From NCBI GenBank assembly GCA_009760885.1, contig CM019702.1, forward strand, positions 50,395,238-50,459,237: a stretch of DNA of 64,000 nt, in the 5' to 3' direction. The notes beneath the pieces were generated by a model. The model saw only the letters and a program-made list of their open reading frames with translations. It was not told the origin of the DNA and did no database searches. The first letter of the stretch is position 1, and each line of letters starts with the position of its first letter. The DNA is from Achatina immaculata. Lineage: Eukaryota > Mollusca > Gastropoda > Stylommatophora > Achatinidae. Both the position numbers and the translations under genes were made by a program. Positions 1 to 10,919 of the stretch are shown piece by piece.

Positions 1-766
1 GTGAGGATTTTATCATTTACTGGATTGTAACCTAGTAATGCTTTTGATGTTGATTTGTCCAAGTAAAAAGTCATTCCATTCTTTCCTCCTAATTCTCCAT
101 CAGAGTATTTAAAGATATTATCATTCTCGCTCTTGAAGTGTCCTGATCCTTTCCATCGATGTTCGCAGATTCCCAAAATGTGTATCCCCGTTCTTTTCAT
201 CTCATCACTTATTATTTGATATCTTCCCTCATACATACTTCTTACATTCCATGTTCCTACTTTTATTTTTCTTTTTAGTTTGATGCAGGAGTTTTCCTTA
301 GTAACACCATCAGGATTTTGTCCGTCATCACAATTACTAGTACTGACCTCTGTCTCACACTCATCCCCAGTGTTAACATTAGATCTATCTGGCCTGGGGG
401 ACTCACCACCAGATCTTTTTCCTATTTGACTTTCCATTTTGCTGTTTGGGTTTCTTGGTATATTTCCAGAAGATAGTTTACCATTGCTTTCCTTCCGGGC
501 AGTGATTGTACTAGTCAAGTGATCATAGCCATTGTCCCTACATTGAGATCATCTGCCTACCATCATAGAATGGTGACCATAACCAACATTATTTATCGGC
601 TGCTCTCCCATTCCATCCACCACCTGCTCCCATGGCTTCACGTCACCTTGATCCGGGGGCTTGTACGGGTACTCCACCTTGTCCAAGGGTGTCCCGTAAA
701 CTGACGGAGGTAAGGAGGCGTCTTATTTCTCCTTTGATAGGAGATACCCCTACCCCGCTAACCGAA
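1..766 (-). mobile_element. RTE-type LINE, 5' part with endonuclease region, cut by window edge
   Basis: Read on the minus strand, this encodes the start of an apurinic-type endonuclease (EN) as in RTE/BovB-like LINEs. VGTWNVRSMYEG lies near 232-263, ILGICEHRWKGSG near 142-179, then a GMTFYLDK block and ALLGYNPVNDKIL toward base 1. These match the WNVRT, LGISExRW and ALLGY blocks of RTE endonucleases. About 440-766 would be leader sequence; no ORF of useful size was seen there on the minus strand. The rest of the EN and the whole reverse transcriptase lie left of the window. Its abrupt right border against a plus-strand RTE-C fragment suggests insertion or truncation. LINE identity is firm; the subfamily is not. 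Confidence 0.75.
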
Positions 767-860
767 AGAGAATCCAAAAACAAGCTATCAAGTGGAACAT
801 AACAGGCCAAAGAAAAAGAGATCGACTACGTTAAACTCTAAAGAGGATATTGTTAAGAGA
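767..860 (+). mobile_element. RTE-C LINE 3' fragment, left half
   Basis: This stretch matches the 3' coding region of the complete RTE-C element at 20172-23371, around its residues KQAIKWNTTGRRKRGRPRE. It has substitutions and no intact frame. The match breaks off at the (GAAT)n run near 860 and resumes near 2111, so a CR1/L2-like LINE has split it. Confidence 0.75.
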
Positions 861-2105
861 ATGAATGAATGAATGAATAATCTTTATTTTTAAAGGGTAA
901 AGAATTAGCCACGCAGGCCCGTCTTACCCTCTGCCCTTCATTACTCCATCTTTCATTCTTCCCACACACTCGATTTAATACAAGTATACAAAGTACATGA
1001 GGAAATAGCATATCAAAAGAATGTAAGATTTAACTATTACAATCAAAGTAAAAGAGAAGAAGTAATTAACATAATAAAATAGCTCTCACGCACACATATA
1101 CACACAGACATTTACACAAACAAAAATACATTGTAAATACAGATCTTCTAACATATGTTTTTTAACAAACATTAAAATAATTTCTAACAATATCTAACAA
1201 ATTACTTTTCGAACTATGTCATTTTAGTACTTGATGGTTGGCGAGTCATGTGTTGAGAGAGTGCTGGTTATTCTATGGAGTCATATAATTACAAGCAAGT
1301 AAATAATGAAACAGGTTTGAGTTAAAGGATGAAGTATTACCAATGGATTTTAAATGGTAGGGGAGGGTGTTCCAGAGCTGTACTGCAGAGTATGCAAGGC
1401 TTTTCTTGTATAGATCAATCCTGGGTTTAGGAAGAAGACAGTTTTTTAAACGCTGGCTATGTTTAGTGTTATACGTAAACAGTTACCACAAATAAAGTGC
1501 GGAGCATTGTGCGACAGAATTCTGTGAACAAACTTAACTTTGTTAAAAATGATTCTATTTTTGAGGGGTAGAATTTTGAGTTGTTTGTGTTGATCTACAT
1601 TCTGTACTGGGTGTTTGTCACAAATCAGATTTAATGCTCGCTTGTGAAGTGAGTGGAACTTTTTGTGTTTGAGACTGAGCATCCATCCCAGATTGTGAAA
1701 CAGTAATCTAAGTGTGTTTGTATGTGTATATGTAGTATATCTTTCTTGTGTCTCTGTCGATAAAGTATCTAATTTTGGTTAATTGGTAAACTTTCTGTGC
1801 AATCAAGTTTGTTAGGTTAGGTACGTGAGAATTCCAAGTTAAATGCTGATCAATGATGAGTCCTAGGGTTTTATGTTCATGAACATTTTCTATTGCCTTA
1901 GTCCCAGCACAAAGCTGTAGTGAAGCTTTTGTTGCATTTTGCAGTTTCTGTCTTGTAGTGATGAGCATGGATTTTGTTTTGTTGGTGTTTATCAACATAC
2001 CATTTTTATTACTCCATTTAATCAAACTGTTTATATCATTTTGGAGCGTTGTCTGTAGTTTATTGATGTCATAGTCACTATTGTAAACAGTACAGTGAGT
2101 TTAGT
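861..2105 (-). mobile_element. CR1/L2-like LINE, 3' end, inserted in an RTE-C relic
   Basis: The minus strand encodes the C-terminal part of a non-LTR reverse transcriptase in pieces (ORFs at 1708-2025 and 1446-1682). Visible blocks are LIKWSNKNGMLINTNKTKSM, then KTLGLIIDQHLTWNSHV, then a LPLKNRIIFNKVKFVHR tail. The order 'W..N.M.IN..KTK' then 'LG..ID..L.W..HV' is typical of CR1/L2/Jockey-group LINEs and unlike the RTE copies here. The 5' truncation falls just after the catalytic-loop region (VYNSDYD near 2095). The 3' end, at the left, is an (ATTC)n run preceded by an AATAAAGATT-like sequence. The last 90 bases recur at 45420-45510 on the + strand. Clade assignment is tentative. Confidence 0.7.
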
Positions 2106-2338
2106 GGGAATAACATCCCTTGATGAGGTTGAAAAGCTCGCCGAAAACAGGAAATCTTGGAAAATTACCATGCGAGCCCTATGTAACGTTTAACGGCACG
2201 GGAAGGATGTAAGATGTAAGATTTACAGTATATCCATATATGTACCTATTTACTAAATATCCATATACGTACCTATTTACAATATATGCGAGCCCTATCT
2301 GACATTTAATGGCACGGGAAGGATGCAAGATGTAAAAT
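2106..2338 (+). mobile_element. RTE-C LINE 3' end, right half, with a duplicated terminus
   Basis: The match to RTE-C resumes with codons equivalent to FDEVERLAEDRKNW. It runs through the terminal ACGGCACGGGAAGGAT block and the short TAAGAT-type tail near 2200-2220. After about 65 bases of array sequence the same terminus (GCGAGCCCTA through ACGGGAAGGATG) appears again at 2284-2338. The duplicated end and its tail seem to have been caught up in the array that follows. Confidence 0.7.
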
Positions 2339-2512
2339 TTACAGTATATCCAAATACGTACCTATTTACTATATATCCATATATGTATCTCTTTACAATT
2401 TATCCATATATGTGTACCTATTTACAATATATCCATATCTGTACCTATGTACAATATATCCATTTACGTACTTATTTACAATATATCCATATACGTACTC
2501 ATTTACAATCAA
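2215..2512. repeat. Minisatellite, about 26-bp AT-rich unit
   Basis: About ten copies of a unit containing ATATCCATATACGTACC and TATTTACA, with frequent substitutions. The overlapping small ORFs here (YLQYIHICT-type repeats) are products of the repeat and are not genes. Confidence 0.85.
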
Positions 2513-3003
2513 TCACTCAATCAGTGCTGTTATTCCATGACTTCAGGCCACCATCTCACACGTCAGGGGCCTCTTGTGCCAGTTAGAACACAACAATGTA
2601 ACAATGCTTTTTGTTCTGAGTGTGAGGAGGGTAAGACTTAACATCTTGTTTGAGAAAAAAAATTAATAAGCGAATGTCGTAAGGAGTGGATGAAAACGTG
2701 GTAAGATTTATTTGTACAGTTTTCCAGGTGTTTTTTCCCCTGAAGCTTCAGTGTTTTAAGTCCGTCCATTAATATCATTGATGAACGCAGATATGTTTTA
2801 TAACGATCGAGTTACAGTTGATAGAGTCTTGGAGTGGATCCATTAAATTTCTACTAGAATATCAGATTCATAAATCTCCAGCAAATATAGAGTAAACTTT
2901 TGTTTCAGTGACACAGGGGAGGGAACTGTTGGGGGATTACAGGGGACGTAATATTTGCGCGTTTTGTGGCCGTATCAGGCTTCGCGGTTTTACTGGGGGA
3001 TAA
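2513..3003. other. No gene or repeat recognised
   Basis: A non-repetitive stretch of mixed composition between two arrays. No conserved coding frame, RNA gene or transposon terminus was seen. Confidence 0.6.
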
Positions 3004-6000
3004 GTAATGAAATGTTTTCCTTAGTTATAGAAAGTGTGACTGAAGTCTTCCTTAGTTCTTGGAAATGTGACTGAAGTCTTCCTTAGTTCTAGAAAGTGTG
3101 ACTGAAGTCTTCCTTAGTTCTAGAAAGTGTGACTGGTCTTCCTTACTTCTTGGAAGTGTGACTGAAGTCTTCCTTAGTTCTTGGAAGTGTGACTGAAGTC
3201 TTCCTCAGTGTGACTGAAGTCTTCCTTACTTCTTGGGAGTGTGACTGAAGTCTTCCTTACTTCTTGGAAGTGTGACTGAAGTCTTCCTTAGTTCTAGAAA
3301 GTGTGACTGAAGTCTTCCTTAGTTCTAGAAAGTGTGACTGAAGTCTTCCTTACTTCTTGGAAGTGTGACTGAAGTCTTACTTAGTTCTAGAAAGTGTGAC
3401 TGAAGTCTTCCTTAGTTCTTGGAAGTGTGACTGAAGTCTTCCTTAGTTCTAGAAAGTGTGACTGAAGTCTTCCTTAGTTCTAGAAAGTGTGACTGAAGTA
3501 AGTCTTCCTTAGTTCTTGGAAATGTGACTGACTGAAGTCTTCCTTAGTGACTGAAGTTTTCCTTAGGTCTAGGAAGTGTGGCTGAAATTATCCTCCTTTC
3601 TAAGAAAGGAAGTGTGACTGCAATTTTCCATAGATCCAGTATTCCTCAGTTCTGAGAAAAGAAGTGTGACTGAAGTCTTCCTTACTTCTTGGAAGTGTGA
3701 CTGGTCTTCCTTAGTTCTTGGAAGTGTGACTGAAGTCGTCCTTAGTTCTTGGAAGTGTGACTGAAGTCTTCTTTAGTTCTTGGAAGTGTGACTGAAGTCT
3801 TCCTTAGTTCTTGGAAGTGTGACTGAAGTCTTCTTTATTTCTAGGAAGTGTGACTGAAGTGTGTCCTCCTTAGCTCTAAGAAGTGTGACTGAAGTCTTCC
3901 TCAGTTCTAGGAAGTGTGACTGAAGTCTTCCTTAGTTCTAAGAAGTGTGACTGAAGTCTTCCTTAGTTCTAGGAAATGTGACTGAAGTCTTCCTCAGTGA
4001 AGTCTCCTTAGTTTTAGAGTGTGACTGAAGTAAGTATTCCTCAGTTCTAGGAAATGTGACTGAGATTTTTTACAGTTCAAGGAACGGACGCTTAACTCAG
4101 ATGAAGGAAGTGTGACTGAAGTATTCCTTAGTTCTAGGAAGTGTGACTGAAGTTTTCCACAGTTCAAGGAAGTGTGAATGAAGTTTTCCTCAGTTCTGGG
4201 AAGTGTGACTGCAGGTTTCCACAGCTATAGGAAATCTGAAGTTATCCACAGCACTGGGAAGTGCGATTGAAGTAGTTTATCATGTCTAGGAAGGGTGACT
4301 GAAGTTTTTAACAGTTATAGGAAAAGAAGTGTGACTGACGTGTTCCTCAGTTCTAGGAAAGAAAATGTGGTTGAGGTTTTTCCACAATATTCTAGCAAAG
4401 GAAGCGTGACTGGTTTTCCTTAGTTCTAGGAAGTGTGACTGAAGTCTTCCTCAGTTCTAGGATGTATGACTGAAGTCTTTCTTAGTTCTAAGAAGTGTGA
4501 CTGAAGTCTTCCTTAGTTCTAGGAAATGTGACTGAAGTCTTCCTCAGTGAAGTCTCCTTAGTTTTAGAGTGTGACTTGCTGTTTATGTTCCTCAGTTCTA
4601 GGAAGTGTGACTGAAGTAAGTATTCCTCAGTTCTAGGAAATGTGACTGAGATTTTTTACAGTTCAAGGAACGGACGCTTAACTCAGATGAAGGAAGTGTG
4701 ACTGAAGTATTCCTTAGTTCTAGGAAGTGTGACTGAAGTTTTCCACAGTTCAAGGAAGTGTGAATGAAGTTTTCCTCAGTTCTGGGAAGTGTGACTGCAG
4801 GTTTCCACAGCTATAGGAAATCTGAAGTTATCCACAGCACTGGGAAGTGCGATTGAAGTAGTTTATCATGTCTAGGAAGGGTGACTGAAGTTTTTAACAG
4901 TTATAGGAAAAGAAGTGTGACTGACGTGTTCCTCAGTTCTAGGAAAGAAAATGTGGTTGAGGTTTTTCCACAATATTCTAGCAAAGGAAGCGTGACTGGT
5001 TTTCCTTAGTTCTAGGAAGTGTGACTGAAGTCTTCCTCAGTTCTAGGATGTATGACTGAAGTCTTTCTGTGTTCTATGAAGTGTGGCTGAAATTATCCTC
5101 CTTTCTAAGAAAGGAAGTGTGACTGCAATTTTCCATAGATCCAGTATTCCTCAGTTCTGAGAAAAGAAGTGTGACTGAAGCGTTCCTCAGTTATGGGAAG
5201 CGTGGCTGAAGTATTTCTCTGTTCTAGGAAATGTGACTGAGATTCTCTACAGTTCAAGGAAAGGACGATTGAATGAAGTTTTCCTCAGGTTAGGAAATTA
5301 ATTGCAATTGAAGGTGTCCTCAGTTCTAGGAAAAGATGTGTGACTGAAGTTTTCCTCAGTTCAAGGAAGTGTGAATGTTTCCTCAGTTCTGGAAAGTATG
5401 ACTGAAATTATTCTCCGTTCTAGCAAAGTAAACGTGACTGCAGTTATCCACAGATGTAGGAAATCTGACTGAAGTTATCCACAGCACTAGGAAGTGTGAC
5501 TGAAGTGTTTATCAGTTCTAGGAAGGGTGATTGAACTTTTCCACAGTTCCAGAAAAGGAAGCATGACTGAAGTGTTACTCAGTTCTAGAAAAAGAAGTGT
5601 GACTGAAGTGTTCCTCAGTTATAGGAATCAGTTCTAAGAAGTGTGACTGAAGTTTTCCTCAGTTCTATGAAACTAAATGTGGCTGAGGTTTTTCCACAAT
5701 ATTCTAGCAAAGGAAGCGTGACTGGTTTTCCTTAGTTCTAGGAAGTGTGACTGAAGTCTTCCTCAGTTCTAGGATGTATGACTGAAGTCTTTCTGTGTTC
5801 TATGAAGTGTGGCTGAAATTATCCTCCTTTCTAAGAAAGGAAGTGTGACTGCAATTTTCCATAGATCCAGTATTCCTCAGTTCTGAGAAAAGAAGTGTGA
5901 CTGAAGCGTTCCTCAGTTATGGGAAGCGTGGCTGAAGTATTTCTCTGTTCTAGGAAATGTGACTGAGATTCTCTACAGTTCAAGGAAAGGACGATTGAAT

Positions 6001-6720
6001 GAAGTTTTCCTCAGGTTAGGAAATTAATTGCAATTGAAGGTGTCCTCAGTTCTAGGAAAAGATGTGTGACTGAAGTTTTCCTCAGTTCAAGGAAGTGTGA
6101 ATGTTTCCTCAGTTCTGGAAAGTATGACTGAAATTATTCTCCGTTCTAGCAAAGTAAACGTGACTGCAGTTATCCACAGATGTAGGAAATCTGACTGAAG
6201 TTATCCACAGCACTAGGAAGTGTGACTGAAGTGTTTATCAGTTCTAGGAAGGGTGATTGAACTTTTCCACAGTTCCAGAAAAGGAAGCATGACTGAAGTG
6301 TTACTCAGTTCTAGAAAAAGAAGTGTGACTGAAGTGTTCCTCAGTTATAGGAATCAGTTCTAAGAAGTGTGACTGAAGTTTTCCTCAGTTCTATGAAACT
6401 AAATGTGGCTGAGGTTTTCCACAATTCTAGCGAAGGAAGTGTGATTAAATTTTTATTGTAGGACGTGTGACTGAATTTTTCCTCAGTTCTATGAAACGAA
6501 CTGTGACTGAAGCGTCCCTCAGTTCTAAGAAAGGAAGCATGACTGAAGCTTTTCTTAGTTCTGGGAAGTGTGACTGAAGTGTTCCTCAGTTCTATAAAAG
6601 GAAGTGTGACTGAATTTTTCCTCAGTTCTAAGGAAGAAAGTGTGACTGATGTTCTCCTCACTTGTAGGAAGTGTGACTGACATTTTCCTCAGTTCTAGGA
6701 AAGTAAGTGTATTTGTTAAC
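3004..6720. repeat. Large minisatellite, about 31-bp unit, with higher-order duplications
   Basis: About 120 degenerate copies of a unit built from CTTAGTTCTAGGAAGTGTG followed by ACTGAAGTCTTC. The left part (3004-3560) is fairly uniform. The rest contains variant units (CCACAG, CCTCAG, AAGGAAG inserts). Blocks of units are themselves copied: a block with TTGAGGTTTTTCCACAAT recurs at 4371 and 4957 (offset 586), and a block with GTGTGGCTGAAATTATCC recurs at 5081 and 5807 (offset 726). A related, cleaner array sits at 8024-8460. Minus-strand ORFs at 6341-6845 are array read-through. Confidence 0.95.
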
Positions 6721-6854
6721 TTTGTGAGTTTTTTCTTGTGGGGGGGGGGGGGGAGAGTTGTTAAAATATTTACAATAAACTTTGTTCTGTAATCATTACT
6801 GTATGATTCTTGCCGTTTTGGTTTACTTTCTACATGAACCCACAAAGCTCTCCC

Positions 6855-7372
6855 ACTATATTTCTTCAGTTATACACCCAAGTTTCTTTTGTTCACTGAA
6901 CTGAGTTACACATCTAGGTTTCTTTTGTTCACTGAACTGAGTTACACATCCTAGTTTCTTTTGTTCACTGAACTGAGTTACACATCCTAGTTTCTTTTGT
7001 TCACTGATCAGAGTTACACATCCTAGTTTCTTTTGTTCACTGACCTGAATTACACATCCTAGTTTCTTGTGTTGACTGAACTGAGTTACACATCCTAGTT
7101 TCTTTTGTTCACTGAACTGAGTTACACATCCTAGTTTCTTTTGTTCACTGAACAGAGTTACACATCCTAGTTTCTTTTGTTCACTGATCAGAGTTACATA
7201 TCTAGGTTTCTTGTGTTGACTGAACTGAGTTACACATCCTAGTTTCTTTTGTTCACTGAACTGAGTTACATATCCTAGTTTCTTTTGTTCACTGAACAGA
7301 GTTACATATCCTAGTTTCTTTTGTTCACTGAACAGAGCTACACATCTTAGTTTTTTTTTGTGTTCACTGAAC
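6855..7372. repeat. Minisatellite, about 36-bp unit
   Basis: About 14 copies of a unit containing CATCCTAGTTTCTTTTGTTC and ACTGAACTGAG. A poly-G run (about 14 G) lies just to the left near 6740. Confidence 0.92.
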
Positions 7373-8023
7373 AGAATCCAGTCAACATGCTAACTTGGTC
7401 ATATTCTCTCACGCAATGTAATACAACCTTTAACATTATTTTCATAGCACTTTTTTCATGATGTGGCACTTATATTTCATAATCTAATCTGTCTAATATC
7501 ATAATTTCAGAAATAATATTTAATATTTCCCTATTTTTTTATATGATTGTATTAAAAGTAAACAATTGTTACTGTTGTTCATGATGACATTATTCATATA
7601 TGTTTGGACTAGCCTCTGTCACGTGTTTTCTTCTTGATTTTAGCTTTATGCATCTTCCCATACATTTCTACAATCAAACTGAAACTACACGAGAGTAATT
7701 TATTTCAAATTTCTTACCTTTCCAGGTTAAAAAGAAGTATCATCACTCCTAAAATAACTAAAGAGACTATCTTATGTTCTCTATAGCACCCGTAAACATG
7801 GTCAAGAAAATAGACATGAAGTATGTACCCGCACGTAGCAATGCTCTTGTCTTTCACGTCTCCATAGAAGACAGAAATACCGTTAAGAAAATGTCATCAT
7901 TATCAAAAGTTGTCTTTGTGCCTTTTCTTCTTTCTTCGTCATTATCATGTGCACAGTAACAATAGTAATCACATTAGAAACCAAAACAAGATGGCGGATG
8001 AAAAACACGTTACCGGGTCAAGA
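7373..8023. other. No gene recognised
   Basis: AT-rich, non-repetitive sequence between two arrays. A 61-codon ORF at 7774-7959 shows no family motif. It is probably chance, although its end overlaps the frame that reads through the next array. Confidence 0.55.
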
Positions 8024-8460
8024 GGTTCTAGGAAAGTGTTACTGAATTTTTCCACAGTTCTAGGAAGTGTTACTGAATTTTTCCACAGTTCTAGGAAAGG
8101 AAGTGTGACTGAAGTTTTCCACAGTTCTAGGAAAGGAAGTGTGACTGAAGTTTTCCACAGTTCTAGGAAAGGAAGTGTGACTGAAGTTTTCCACAGTTCT
8201 AGGAAAGGAAGTGTGACTGAAGTTTTCCACAGTTCTAGGAAAGGAAGTGTGACTGAAGTTTTCCACAGTTCTAGGAAGTGTGACTGAAGTTTTCCACAGT
8301 TCTAGGAAAGGAAGTGTGACTGAAGTTTTCCACAGTTCTAGGAAGTGTGACTGAAGTTTTCCACAGTTCTAGGAAAGGAAGTGTGACTGAAGTTTTCCAC
8401 AGTTCTAGGAAAGGAAGTGTGACTGAAGTTTTCCACAGTTCTAGGAAGTCTGATTGAATT
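8024..8460. repeat. Minisatellite, 36-bp unit, homogeneous
   Basis: About 12 units built from GTTCTAGGAAAGGAAGTGTG followed by ACTGAAGTTTTCCACA; some units lack the AAAGG block and are 31 bp. Copies are nearly identical, so this is a young expansion of the family seen at 3004-6720. Thirty-six is a multiple of three, so the array stays open in more than one frame. The ORFs at 7910-8287 and 8060-8266 are therefore repeat artefacts. Confidence 0.95.
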
Positions 8461-8754
8461 TTCCTCTCATGTTTATCTTATGTTTCACCACTCTGTTTAT
8501 TTCATGTTTACCACCCTGTTTATTTCATTTTTCATGTTTGTGAGTGGGATGATTACTATGTTAATTGTTGAAGCAAGACTTGCTGTTGATGTTGCCTACA
8601 GAAAAACAGGCATTGACATTTCCGTATTTGCTTTAATTTTTAATCAGTAAACTCTTTCAAGAACACATTTATCTACTACCTCATCAGCAGCAACGAACCG
8701 GGAACTATTTCTTCAACTTTTCTCTGAACAGATTTTTAATATTTCAATATGAAT

Positions 8755-10907
8755 TTGAGTTCTCGGCTCTCAGAGGGTGCAAGAAACAAACATGACATTT
8801 ATTTCTATGCTGCTTAAAAGCTGTAAGAAAGGAACATGAGATTTATTTCTCTGCTGTACAGAGGCAGTAATAAACAAACATGAGATTTATTTCTATGCTG
8901 CTCAAAGACTGAATAAATCAACATGAGATTTATTTCTGTGCTGCTCAGAGACTGTAATAAACCAACATGAGATTTATTTCTATGTTGTTCAAAGACTGTA
9001 ATAAATCAACATGAGATTTATTTCTCTTCTGCACAGAGGATGTACTAAACCAATATCAGAGTTATTTTTCTACTGTTCAGAGACTATAATACATCAACAT
9101 GAGATTTATTTCTATGCTACCCAGAAACTGTAATAAACAAACATGATATTTACTTCTATGCTGCACATAGACTGTAATAAACCGTTATGAGATTTATTTC
9201 TCTGGTGTTTAAAAGCTGTAAGACAGGAACATGAGATTTATTTCTATGCTGCACAGAGGCTGTAATAAACCAACATGAGATGTATTTCTATTCTACTCAA
9301 ATTCTGGAATAAACCAACCTGATATTTCTTTCTATGCTGTTCAGAGGCTGTAATAACACAACATGAGATTTATTTCTAGGCTGTTCAGAGGATATAAGAA
9401 ACTAACATGAGATTTATTTCTCTGCCGCACAAAGGCAGTAATAAACAAACATGAGATTTATTTCTATATTGTTCGGAGGCTATAGAAAAAGGAACATTAG
9501 ATTTATTTTTCGGCTGTTCAAAGGCTGTAATTAAACAACATCACATTTATTTCTATGCTGCACAAAAGCTGTAATTAACCATTATGAGATTTATTTCTAT
9601 GGTATTCAGAAGCAGTAATAAAAAAAGATGAGATTTATTTCTCTGCTGCACAGAGGCAGTAATAAACCAACATGAGATTTATTTCTCTGTTGGTGAGAGA
9701 CTGTAATATATCAGCATGAGATTTATTTCTATGCTGCTCAGAGACTACACTAAACCAACATGATATTTGGTTCTATGCTGCTCATAGACTGTAATAAACA
9801 AACATGGCATTTACTTCTATGCTGCTGAGATTTTGTAATAAACCAATATGAGATTTATTTCTCTGCTGATTAAAAGCTGTAAGAAATGAACATGAGATTC
9901 ATTTCTCTGCTGCACATAGGCTGTAATAAAACAACATGAGGTTTATTTCTTTGCTGCTCAAGGCTGTAAAAATTTAGCATGAGATTTATTCTCTGCTCCA
10001 CAGAGGCAGTAATAAACCAACATGAAATTTATTAATCTCCTGCTAAGAGACTGTAATAAACCAACATGAGATTTTTTTTCTCTGCTACTTAAAATCTGTA
10101 AGACAGGAACATGGGATTTATTTCTATGCTGCTCAAAGGCTGTAATAAACAACATGAGATTTATTTCTATGCTGCTGAGCCTGTAACAAATTAGCATGAG
10201 ATTTATTTATCTGCTGCACTGACGATGTAATAAACCATCATGAGATTTATTTCTCTGCTGCATTGAGGCAGTAATAAAACAACCTGAGATTTATTTCTCT
10301 GCTGCACTGAGGCAGTAATAAGCCAACCTGAGATTTATTTCTCTGCTGCACTGAGGCAGTAATAAACCAACCTGAGATTTATTTCTATATCACACGGAGG
10401 TAATACTAAACCACCATGAGCTTTACTTCTGTGCAGCATGGAGGCACTAATAAACCAACATGATATGTATTTCTCTGCTGCACAAAGGCAGTAATAAACG
10501 AATGTGATATTTATTTCTATACTGCTCGGAGGCTGTAAGACAGGATTTATTTCTCTGCTGTTCAATGACTGTAATGAAACAACATGAGATATATTTCTCT
10601 GCTGCTCAGAGGATATAATAAACCAACATGAGATTTATTTCTATGCTGGTCGGAAGCTGTAATAAATCAGCATGAGATTTATTTCTTTACTGCATAGAGG
10701 CAGTAATAAAGCAACATGAGATTTATTTCTGTGTTGCTCAGAGGCTGTAATAAATGAACATGAGATTTATTTCTTTACTGCATAGAGGCTGTAATAAAGC
10801 AACATGAGATTTATTTCTGTGTTGCTCAGAGACTGTAATAAATGAACATGAGATTTATTTCTATGTTGCTCAGAGGCTGTATTAAAAAACCCTGACATTT
10901 ACTTGTC
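8755..10907. repeat. Minisatellite, about 45-bp unit (target of an RTE-B insertion)
   Basis: About 48 degenerate copies of a unit containing CATGAGATTTATTTCT, then CTGCTGCTCAGAGGC and TGTAATAAACCAA. The array resumes at 14226-14285 on the far side of the RTE-B element, so the LINE inserted into it. Minus-strand ORFs inside (9958-10197, 10335-10565) are repeat read-through. The 8461-8754 gap holds short TTTATTTCATGTTT-type repeats and otherwise nothing. Confidence 0.93.
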
Positions 10908-10919
10908 TGCTGGTAAGAG
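10908..10919 (+). repeat. Target-site duplication, left copy (RTE-B1)
   Basis: TGCTGGTAAGAG occurs here immediately before the element and again at 14226-14237 immediately after its (GAT)n tail. The first base is ambiguous with the tail. Confidence 0.85.

Noticed and set aside
519..704. 61-codon + strand ORF
   Set aside because: It lies antisense in the leader of a minus-strand RTE and has no family motif.
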